DNA of 44,336 nucleotides. Origin: a bacterium (GTDB lineage: Bacteria; Krumholzibacteriota; Krumholzibacteriia; LZORAL124-64-63). The position numbers were made by a program, and so were the translations under genes. Location of the stretch: positions 1 through 44,336 of the forward strand of contig JADJQR010000003.1 in the NCBI GenBank assembly GCA_016712675.1, given 5' to 3'. This document shows positions 25,136 through 30,279 of this stretch, one piece after another. Numbering within the stretch: the stretch's first letter is position 1; every line of letters begins with the position of its first letter. The notes under the pieces were generated by a model. That model ran no database searches and had not been told where the DNA came from. It saw nothing but the letters and a program-made list of their open reading frames with translations.

Positions 25136-25723
25136 ATGGCAGCACGAGTAGCAACAATCTCTCTCACCGGCATTTCCCCGTACAGCCCAAGCAAGGCTTA
25201 CGACCCCGACGTAGATCCGCGCGGCGAGAAGGAGACCGCGGACGATCACGAGAAGCGCGTTTGGCGCAACCGCATCCATCGCGCCGAGGATGGGACGGCC
25301 CTCATCCCTGCGATGATGGTTCAGTTCCTGATCCAGTTCATCGCGAGGCGCATCGGCGCCAAGATCCCAGGCAAGCGGAATGCCACCTACACGAAGCACT
25401 TCGAGGGCGGCATCATGGTGCAAGACGACGTCCGTATCGAAGGCACGCACTGGGAGAAGGTGCGCGGCCAGTGGTTCCACCTGAACGCTGACGGCAAGCG
25501 AGGCGGCGGCACCCGCGTCTGGCGTTGCATGCCCATGATCGACAAGTGGGACGTGACGTTCGACGTGGTGCTGCTCGACGACGAGATTCCCGAAGAACTG
25601 TTTGAGCGCGTGGTGCGCGAGGGCGGTCTCTTCTGCGGGTTCGGCAGGTTCGCTCCCCGCAAGGGCGGGACGAACGGCCGATACCAAGTGCGCAAGATCA
25701 CTTGGGGCAAGCTGACAGCATAG
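25136..25723 (+). CDS. Conserved-looking hypothetical phage protein, 195 aa
   Basis: A soluble, mixed alpha/beta protein with an ordered, non-repetitive sequence (HEKRVWRNRIH, ALIPAMMVQFLI, HFEGGIMVQDDVRIEG, CGFGRFAPRKGGTNGRY). Likely a real folded domain, perhaps nucleic-acid related, but I cannot place it. It is the last gene before the non-coding array block. Confidence 0.65.
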   Translation: MAARVATISLTGISPYSPSKAYDPDVDPRGEKETADDHEKRVWRNRIHRAEDGTALIPAMMVQFLIQFIARRIGAKIPGKRNATYTKHFEGGIMVQDDVRIEGTHWEKVRGQWFHLNADGKRGGGTRVWRCMPMIDKWDVTFDVVLLDDEIPEELFERVVREGGLFCGFGRFAPRKGGTNGRYQVRKITWGKLTA

Positions 25724-25728
25724 GAAGA

Positions 25729-25824
25729 CGAGCCAAAGCAAGGCGACGCGATACGATGCGAAACGAGCTGAGGCGACTCGATCCCGAATTGATTCGACCA
25801 GACGCGATGCGAACCGAAACGCAA
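25729..25824. repeat. Degenerate 5-bp tandem array A (CGANN)
   Basis: Nineteen consecutive 5-bp units, mostly CGANN (with TGANN, CAANN, AGANN variants), run from 25729 to 25824 with one single-base slip at 25784. The array ends exactly where the hairpin at 25825 begins. With the matching array B it makes up most of the 343-bp gene-free stretch 25724-26066. Confidence 0.75.
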
Positions 25825-25845
25825 GCCGAGCGCCACTGGCTCGGC
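25825..25845. promoter_or_regulatory. Array-capping hairpin A
   Basis: GCCGAG (25825-25830) pairs with CTCGGC (25840-25845) around the loop CGCCACTGG, followed by ACC. Hairpin B at 26027-26047 has the same loop and the same flanking ACC, and differs by one compensated base pair (A-T here, C-G there). Confidence 0.7.
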
Positions 25846-25850
25846 ACCAC

Positions 25851-25924
25851 GCCACCGTAGCTCAGTGGTAGAGCACTAGGCCCAAGCAGCCTGGAGGACG
25901 CTGGTTCGAATCCAGCCGGTGGCA
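25851..25924 (+). tRNA. tRNA-like gene with 9-base anticodon loop
   Basis: A textbook tRNA body: acceptor GCCACCG/CGGTGGC (25851-25857, 25917-25923), T8, D stem GCTC/GAGC with loop AGTGGTA, variable loop AGGAC, T stem GCTGG/CCAGC with loop TTCGAAT, and A73. The anticodon stem CTAGG/CCTGG closes a nine-base loop CCCAAGCAG (or six pairs and the loop CCAAGCA). No U33 is available, so no normal anticodon can be read. CCA is not encoded. It lies between the two arrays. Confidence 0.72.
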
Positions 25925-25936
25925 GCACAATTTGGA

Positions 25937-26026
25937 CGACGCGAGGTGACGTGACACGTGGCGATCCGAATCAATGCGAGCCGAGCCGATGCGAAGCGAT
26001 CCGAAACGAAGCGATCCGAAACGACC
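25937..26026. repeat. Degenerate 5-bp tandem array B (CGANN)
   Basis: Eighteen 5-bp units in perfect phase over 90 bp (CGACG, CGAGG, TGACG ... CGATC, CGAAA, CGACC), ending at the base before hairpin B. Sub-repeats CGATC-CGAAA-CGA occur twice near the end. The 5-bp period puts every second unit on the same face of the helix, suiting a protein that covers the whole tract. Confidence 0.78.
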
Positions 26027-26047
26027 GCCGCGCGCCACTGGCGCGGC
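26027..26047. promoter_or_regulatory. Array-capping hairpin B
   Basis: GCCGCG (26027-26032) pairs with CGCGGC (26042-26047) around CGCCACTGG, followed by ACC. It ends 19 bases before the next start codon. Compared with hairpin A one stem pair has changed on both sides, which suggests the fold itself is kept. Confidence 0.7.
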
Positions 26048-26066
26048 ACCTTCAACACAGAACCCC

Positions 26067-26570
26067 ATGAGCAACCCACAGCCCAACTTCAAGCCGTCCG
26101 CCGCGACGGTCTCCGTCCTCAAGCTCCTAGGCGACGCCAAGCCCGGCGATGTCGTCAGCTACCTGGCGATGCGCGACGCCATCCGCTTCCCCATCGACGA
26201 GGACCGTCTCCGTTCGGCGATCCAGTCGGCCCTGAACACGTCGCGCCGCGACGAGGGCAAGGTGTTCTCGTGCGTGCCGAAGGTCGGCTACCAACTGCTT
26301 CGCTCCGACGAGGTGGTTGCCGCGAGCGACCGGGATGTGAGGCGCATCAAGCGGGCCTCATCCAAGGCGATCGACAAGCTGCGCACCGTCAACAGCGACG
26401 AGCTGGACGAGGCGACACGCGGCAAGATGACGACGCGACTCGTCACCCTGGCGGTTGCCAGCGGATGCTTCGACGTGCAGCGGACGCGGCAGCTCGAAGG
26501 ACCGCGAGCCAGTGCCGGCGATCAGAAGGCCGTCAAGGACGGGCTGCGCAAGCTCCTATTCGGCGAGTAG
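26067..26570 (+). CDS. Winged-helix-like DNA-binding protein
   Basis: A 167-aa basic protein. Residues 12-75 (VSVLKLLGDAKPGDVVSYLAM ... LRSAIQSALNTSRRDEGKVF..V.KVGYQLL) look like a winged helix, with recognition helix and wing. The rest is helical. It starts 19 bases after hairpin B, so it may control or use the array region. Family not identified. Confidence 0.6.
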   Translation: MSNPQPNFKPSAATVSVLKLLGDAKPGDVVSYLAMRDAIRFPIDEDRLRSAIQSALNTSRRDEGKVFSCVPKVGYQLLRSDEVVAASDRDVRRIKRASSKAIDKLRTVNSDELDEATRGKMTTRLVTLAVASGCFDVQRTRQLEGPRASAGDQKAVKDGLRKLLFGE

Positions 26571-26586
26571 CACACTAGCCGGACTA

Positions 26587-26610
26587 CCCCGCATGCGACC
26601 GCTCGCGGGG
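26587..26610 (+). promoter_or_regulatory. GC hairpin ahead of the terminator
   Basis: CCCCGC (26587-26592) pairs with GCGGGG (26605-26610) around a 12-base loop. It directly precedes a rho-independent terminator, so it may be a first pause or part of a tandem termination signal. Confidence 0.45.
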
Positions 26611-26626
26611 ACCCGGTTCGCTCTTT

Positions 26627-26664
26627 CCGCCCCGTGGCCTGACCGCTGCGGGGCGGGTCTTTTC
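26627..26664 (+). terminator. Rho-independent terminator of the early operon
   Basis: CCGCCCCG (26627-26634) pairs perfectly with CGGGGCGG (26649-26656) and is followed by GTCTTTTC. It closes the gene train 20.1-26.6 kb and separates it from the SLOG/replication module. Confidence 0.75.
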
Positions 26665-26684
26665 TCGTTCCCTCGTTTCCTCGC

Positions 26685-27044
26685 ATGCGCACCATCGTAG
26701 TCACCGGCGGCCGAAACTACTCCGACGCGGCGCGCGTGGCTGAGGTGCTGGGGACTGTCCTGGCCCGGGCCGGTTCGATGGTCGTGCGCCACGGCGACGC
26801 CACCGGGGCCGACAGCTTGGCCAAGTCGTGGTGCGAGGCGAACGGGGTGCCTGACGACCCGTTTCCGGTGGTGATGAGCGAGTGGCGCACCTATGGCAAG
26901 GCGGCCGGGCCGATCAGGAACGCCCGCATGCTTGCCGAGCCGCCAACCCCTGACCTGGTCGTTGCGTTCCCCGGCGGCGCGGGCACGGCGGACTGCGTGC
27001 GGCAGGCGAGGGAGGCGGGCATCCCGGTGGTGGTGGTGCCGTGA
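26685..27044 (+). CDS. SLOG-fold protein of the DUF2493/YspA type
   Basis: A 119-aa Rossmann-like protein with VTGGRNY at the start, HGDATGADSLAKSWC in the middle, then EWRTYGKAAGPIRNARML and VVAFPGGAGT. These are the marks of the DUF2493 group of the SLOG superfamily, which is thought to bind or sense nucleotides. In phages its role is unknown. Its stop lies inside the first unit of the iteron array, so gene and array are directly joined. Confidence 0.85.
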   Translation: MRTIVVTGGRNYSDAARVAEVLGTVLARAGSMVVRHGDATGADSLAKSWCEANGVPDDPFPVVMSEWRTYGKAAGPIRNARMLAEPPTPDLVVAFPGGAGTADCVRQAREAGIPVVVVP

Positions 27045-27167
27045 CGCAGCGTTACAGGGCGTTACGGAGCGTTACCCGACCGTTACCGAGCGTGACGAAT
27101 CGTGACAGCGCGTGACAGGCCGTGACGCACCGGGACAGACGGGGACATTCGCGGGACTGTCCGGGAC
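27040..27167. repeat. Iteron array: 13 units at 10-11 bp spacing, probable origin
   Basis: Six-base units start at 27040, 27050, 27060, 27070, 27081, 27091, 27101, 27111, 27121, 27131, 27141, 27152 and 27162. Their cores are CGTGAC, four CGTTAC, four CGTGAC, then CGGGAC, GGGGAC and two CGGGAC. Helical spacing upstream of an initiator-like gene is typical of replication origins. The stepwise change of the core along the array is unusual. Confidence 0.82.
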
Positions 27168-27201
27168 GTGAAAAGCGGGTTAAATCGTGGTGTCGTTCAG
27201 C

Positions 27202-27221
27202 TAATGTCCCGGACGTGTCCG
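27202..27221 (+). promoter_or_regulatory. -10-like box and inverted repeat at the initiator start
   Basis: TAATGT (27202-27207) lies seven bases before GTG 27215, consistent with a leaderless transcript. CGGAC (27210-27214) and GTCCG (27217-27221) form an inverted repeat over the start codon, using the same GGAC core as the iterons, so the initiator may regulate itself. The -35 is weak (GTTAAA at 27179-27184). Confidence 0.4.
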
Positions 27222-28102
27222 AGACTTACGCGAAACTGTTCTCGTCCATCCTCCGATCGTCCATCTGGACCGAGCCCTTGGAGACCAAGATCGTCTGGAT
27301 CACCATGCTGGCGATGTCAGACCGCCACGGCTACGTGGGAGCCAGCATCCCCGGCATCGCTTCGGCGGCTGGTGTCCCTGTCGACAAGGCCGCGGAAGCG
27401 ATCGCCAAGTTCCTGGCACCGGACGAGTGGAGCCGTTCCAAGGACTTCGACGGGCGCCGCATCGAAGAAGCCGACCGCGGCTGGAACATCCTGAACTACG
27501 AGAGGTTCCGCGACATGCGGGACGAGGAAGCGAGGAAGGAGTACGAGCGCAACCGGAAGCGCGAGGCACGACAGCGCAAGAATGTCCCGGACAGCTTGGG
27601 GACAAACCGGGACACGCAGGGACAGACCGGGACAGTCCCGCAATGTCCCACAGTGTCTGCCCATGCAGAGGCATCTGCATCTGCATCTCCATCGGCAGAA
27701 GAGAAGGAGAAGCCTGCTGCGCGCAAGCGCGCCGCATCTGTCCTCGTTGAGAAGCCGGAGGACGTGAGCCAGGACGTGTGGGACTCGTGGCTCGTCGTCC
27801 GCAAGTCCAAGAACGCCAAGCTTACGACGGTGGCCATGGCCGCGGTGAAGCGCGAGGCTGACAAAGCCGGGTGGACCTTGGAAGCAGCCATCCGCGAGTG
27901 CGCGGAACGCAACTGGCAGACGTTCCGGGCGTCCTGGCTGTCCGACAAGGTGCAGGCGTTCCAGTCTAGGCCGGCGCCCGGCTACGTCGCGTCGAACTCC
28001 CACATCCAGAATACGCCACTCGGGTCCCTCATGTGCCAGTGCACCGAGTGCGTGAAGTACCGAGAGAAGCACGGCATCCGCGGAATCGGAGACGAAGCAT
28101 GA
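27215..28102 (+). CDS. Replication initiator-like protein
   Basis: A 295-aa protein laid out like phage O-type initiators: an N-terminal helical DNA-binding domain (YAKLFSSILRSSIW ... SIPGIASAAGVP, residues 4-95), a Lys/Arg-rich helix, a Ser/Ala/Glu-rich linker and a C-terminal domain (residues 175-260) ending in a Cys-pair (CQCTEC). Four iterons lie inside the gene over the linker, as in lambda O. GTG 27215 is preferred over GTG 27122 because the latter would translate the iteron array. Confidence 0.72.
   Translation: MSETYAKLFSSILRSSIWTEPLETKIVWITMLAMSDRHGYVGASIPGIASAAGVPVDKAAEAIAKFLAPDEWSRSKDFDGRRIEEADRGWNILNYERFRDMRDEEARKEYERNRKREARQRKNVPDSLGTNRDTQGQTGTVPQCPTVSAHAEASASASPSAEEKEKPAARKRAASVLVEKPEDVSQDVWDSWLVVRKSKNAKLTTVAMAAVKREADKAGWTLEAAIRECAERNWQTFRASWLSDKVQAFQSRPAPGYVASNSHIQNTPLGSLMCQCTECVKYREKHGIRGIGDEA
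27583..27649. repeat. Internal iterons: four GGGACA at exact 10-bp spacing, flanked by TGTCCC
   Basis: GGGACA occurs at 27599, 27609, 27619 and 27629. Inverted copies TGTCCC lie at 27583-27588 and 27644-27649. The core is the same as in the last four units of the upstream array. The DNA encodes the low-complexity linker of the initiator-like protein, so it is free to carry binding sites. Confidence 0.78.
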
Positions 28103-28338
28103 CCGAACCAACTCACTTGGCCCGTTGCGAGCACTACATGCAGACGGCGCGAGCCTTTGCCAAGGCCGGGCGCCGAGTTCCCGGCCACATCCTGGGGATG
28201 CTGGCGAAGTCGTCGCCCGTCTGGAAGAACTGGCCCGACGTGCCGAAGCAGGTGCGCGACGCGACCCGGCTCTACTGGGACGTTCGCAACCGAACCAAGG
28301 ACGCCAAGGACTCCCGAACGCATTCCGCCGGCACCTAG
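28099..28338 (+). CDS. Small hypothetical protein downstream of the initiator
   Basis: A 79-aa basic helical protein (ARCEHYMQTARAFAKAGRRVPGHILGML) starting at an ATG that overlaps the initiator stop. Position suggests a replication accessory role, comparable to a P-type partner by place only; it is far too short for a helicase loader. Function unknown. A terminator follows. Confidence 0.6.
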   Translation: MTEPTHLARCEHYMQTARAFAKAGRRVPGHILGMLAKSSPVWKNWPDVPKQVRDATRLYWDVRNRTKDAKDSRTHSAGT

Positions 28339-28343
28339 CCGGC

Positions 28344-28403
28344 ACCCCTACCCGCCAGGAGCACGGCCACACCGCCCTCTGGCCGCTGACGGGTGGGGTT
28401 TTT
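28344..28403 (+). terminator. Rho-independent terminator of the replication operon
   Basis: ACCCC-T-ACCCG (28344-28354) pairs with CGGGTGGGGT (28390-28399) with one bulged T, and five T residues follow (28399-28403). The intervening 35 bases form the loop or extra structure. Confidence 0.7.
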
Positions 28404-28425
28404 CCTCCACCACCGCAAGGATACC

Positions 28426-28551
28426 ATGCCAGAACAGCCGGAACATGGCCGCCAGTCGCGCGAAACGCAGTGGCCGCTACCACCACACCAAGGAACGGCG
28501 ATCGTCGATCCTGGGGCGAGCCATGGCCGTTACGCGATGACCGTCGAATGA
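28426..28551 (+). CDS. Possible 41-aa gene coupled to the RuvC-like gene
   Basis: ATG 28426 follows AAGG by six bases and opens a 41-codon frame (MPEQPEHGRQSRETQW ...) that ends in TGA overlapping the next ATG (ATGA). Good start signal and coupling support expression. The product is polar, with no recognised motif. Confidence 0.5.
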   Translation: MPEQPEHGRQSRETQWPLPPHQGTAIVDPGASHGRYAMTVE

Positions 28552-29342
28552 GGATCCTAGGCATCGACCCCGGAGCCACCACCGGCTGGTGCGTCTACGA
28601 CACCGACACCCGCCGCGTCGTCGCCCGCGGGCTCTACGAAGGGCACGACACTGTCGTCCTGCAGCCGTCCGGTTCAGTAGCGAACGTCGCGGTCCTCGAG
28701 CGCCTGGTGCCCCACGGCGCCAGCTACCCGCAGGTCGTCGAGTCGGCCTACGTCGCGGGACGAATTGCCGGCGAGCTGCGGCCGGCGCTGCCGGTCTACG
28801 AACTGACCCGGGCCGAGGTGCGCAGGATCCTGCAGGACGCGACGCACGGCGCCGTCAAGGTCAAGGACGACAAGAGCGTTCGTGCCGCGGTCGTCCTACT
28901 GCACGGCGGGGAGAGCGCGACCGAGACGGGGGGGTGCCTTCACGGCGTCACGTCGCACGTGTGGGCGGCGCTGGCGGTCGCGGTGGCGTGGCACCTCACA
29001 GCTCCAGTTCCCCGCGCTGACGAGAACAAAAGCGCCGGGCTTTTCGCGTGCTCGGCCAGCCAGCGGAGTGCGGTCGTCGCAACGTCCTCGGATCGGTCCC
29101 ACGGCGGTTCATCCGGTCCGACGCACAAGGCCACCAGGGCGCTCTCGCTGTCGATCTTGTCGAGTTCGTCGGGGGTCACTTGGTCAGCTCCTTGCGCGCG
29201 CGTTCGGCAGCTTCCAGGGAGGCGATACGGGCCTCGTGGTTCTTGGCCAGTTCGCGCAGCAGGTCCAGTTCGTTCCCCGCTGCCAGTCGCCATTCGCGGA
29301 AGATTGATGCATCGCGCTCGGATCGGAACTCAAGTAGCTTGA
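28548..29342 (+). CDS. RuvC-like Holliday-junction resolvase
   Basis: The core (residues 1-155) starts MRILGIDPGATTGW (Asp6), has VLERLV (a possible Glu ligand), then LTRAEVRRILQD ... VKVKDDKSVRAAV and HVWAALAVAVAW. This is the RuvC fold used to resolve recombination or packaging branches. The last usual Asp after His appears as Ala. The conserved part ends near 29010; the open frame then runs on through a terminator-like hairpin and antisense to the next gene up to 29342, so the true 3' end is uncertain. Confidence 0.75.
   Translation: MRILGIDPGATTGWCVYDTDTRRVVARGLYEGHDTVVLQPSGSVANVAVLERLVPHGASYPQVVESAYVAGRIAGELRPALPVYELTRAEVRRILQDATHGAVKVKDDKSVRAAVVLLHGGESATETGGCLHGVTSHVWAALAVAVAWHLTAPVPRADENKSAGLFACSASQRSAVVATSSDRSHGGSSGPTHKATRALSLSILSSSSGVTWSAPCARVRQLPGRRYGPRGSWPVRAAGPVRSPLPVAIRGRLMHRARIGTQVA
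29028..29044. terminator. Bidirectional terminator between convergent genes
   Basis: AAAAGC (29028-29033) and GCTTTT (29039-29044) pair around GCCGG. Either strand gives a short stem ending in U residues. It lies just past the conserved core of the RuvC-like gene and 130 bases beyond the stop of the minus-strand operon. Confidence 0.6.
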
Positions 29343-29421
29343 CGCGCGCGTGCAGCGCGTAGATCGACGCCACGGCTAGCGCCAGCAGCAGGGAGGCTAT
29401 GGCGATGTCGGGGCCTTCCAT
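29176..29421 (-). CDS. Small membrane-anchored coiled-coil protein (i-spanin-like layout)
   Basis: An 81-aa protein with one N-terminal hydrophobic helix (residues 6-23) followed by charged heptads (LLEFRSERDASIFREW ... LEAAERARKEL). The layout is that of Rz-type inner spanins or small membrane effectors. It is the last gene of the minus-strand operon; no nested lipoprotein gene was found here, while a lipoprotein lies at 44057. The call is by layout only. Confidence 0.5.
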   Translation of the reverse strand: MEGPDIAIASLLLALAVASIYALHARVKLLEFRSERDASIFREWRLAAGNELDLLRELAKNHEARIASLEAAERARKELTK

Positions 29422-29639
29422 CACTTGGCCCCCTTGGCGCGCTTCGCCTTGCGCTCCGGCCGGATCGCGTTCGCCTGGACCTGCACGATGCGGTTTGGCA
29501 TCCCGTCGTCCTCGTTGTCCGGGTATCGCGTGATCCACCGCCCATGGCTCAGGGCGACGTGCGTGAGCGCCGCGCGGACCTCGGCGAGGGTGTAGGTGGT
29601 GACGCATTCGAGCGTCAGGATGAGGCGGCGGGACTTCAT
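29421..29639 (-). CDS. Small basic hypothetical protein
   Basis: A 72-aa protein (MKSRRLILTLECVTTYTLAEVRAAL ...) ending in a Lys/Arg-rich tail. Beta-strand, helix and basic end are visible; no family recognised. Starts at an ATG overlapping the upstream stop and overlaps the next gene by one base. Confidence 0.6.
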   Translation of the reverse strand: MKSRRLILTLECVTTYTLAEVRAALTHVALSHGRWITRYPDNEDDGMPNRIVQVQANAIRPERKAKRAKGAK

Positions 29640-29884
29640 GGTTGGTATCCGGGTTCGGTTCTCGGTCCGCCGTCGTGCACCCGCCGCTCGCGCGCGGTCT
29701 CGGCTGTGGTGGACGGCGCGCACTGCTCCAGCGACTTGCCGGCCATGACGTTCCGCACCGGGCACCCCGGCGTCGCATGCACCCGTGGCGCACCGCACAT
29801 GCCGCAGATGGTCTCGCCCCATCGCTCGGCGAGGCCGGAGTGGCCGCAGTGGGGGCAGCCGTGGGGGTCGGGGAGGTCGCTCAC
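29636..29884 (-). CDS. Small zinc-ribbon-like protein
   Basis: An 82-aa protein with CPHCG and CGMC in its first 35 residues, a four-Cys zinc ribbon layout, then a Thr/Arg-rich tail. GTG start overlaps the upstream stop (GTGA). Possibly nucleic-acid binding. Confidence 0.55.
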   Translation of the reverse strand: MSDLPDPHGCPHCGHSGLAERWGETICGMCGAPRVHATPGCPVRNVMAGKSLEQCAPSTTAETARERRVHDGGPRTEPGYQP

Positions 29885-30279
29885 CGGTTCCCCCGCATGG
29901 CAACGTGCTCGCGGAACTTGTCGGCCGCGATTTTGGTCGCGTGGGCTTCGTCGACCGCTTCGACGTATACGCGCATCTTGTCGCCGTGGTCGGGGAACCA
30001 GTCCACGGAGCCGATGCGCTCACGCCCACCGAGCGAGTCGATGCCGTTGTCGTAGGTGCGGTCTGGGTTGACATCGACAACGCCGCCCTCCTTCGACCAT
30101 ACCATCCACACCTTGACGTCTCGGCTCACCCGATCGGCGAGCGCGTCAAGCTCCCATTCCTCAACGGCGTTGGCATCCTCCAGCAGCGCCTTGCACTTTT
30201 CCGCGGTCTCGCGCGTCGAGAACAGCCCGCGGACGCTCCAATCGGAGTAGGACCCGGTGGACACGAGGTAGACCTTCAC
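29881..30279 (-). CDS. Hypothetical protein, 132 aa, KVYLVSTGSYSDW type
   Basis: Starts MKVYLVSTGSYSDWSVRGLF from a GTG overlapping the stop of the 606-aa gene. The opening resembles small phage proteins that begin with a beta strand, Y-S-D, then a helix with cysteine (AEKCKALLED). The C-terminal half is acidic/basic mixed. Function unknown. Confidence 0.62.
   Translation of the reverse strand: MKVYLVSTGSYSDWSVRGLFSTRETAEKCKALLEDANAVEEWELDALADRVSRDVKVWMVWSKEGGVVDVNPDRTYDNGIDSLGGRERIGSVDWFPDHGDKMRVYVEAVDEAHATKIAADKFREHVAMRGNR

Noticed and set aside
25729-27167. CRISPR array
   Set aside because: The repeats are 5-bp and 10-bp periodic with no 25-40-bp repeats or unique spacers, and no cas genes are present.
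27122-27214. Upstream GTG start for the replication protein
   Set aside because: The added residues would be encoded by the iterons and the TAATGT region; conserved-looking sequence starts at GTG 27215.
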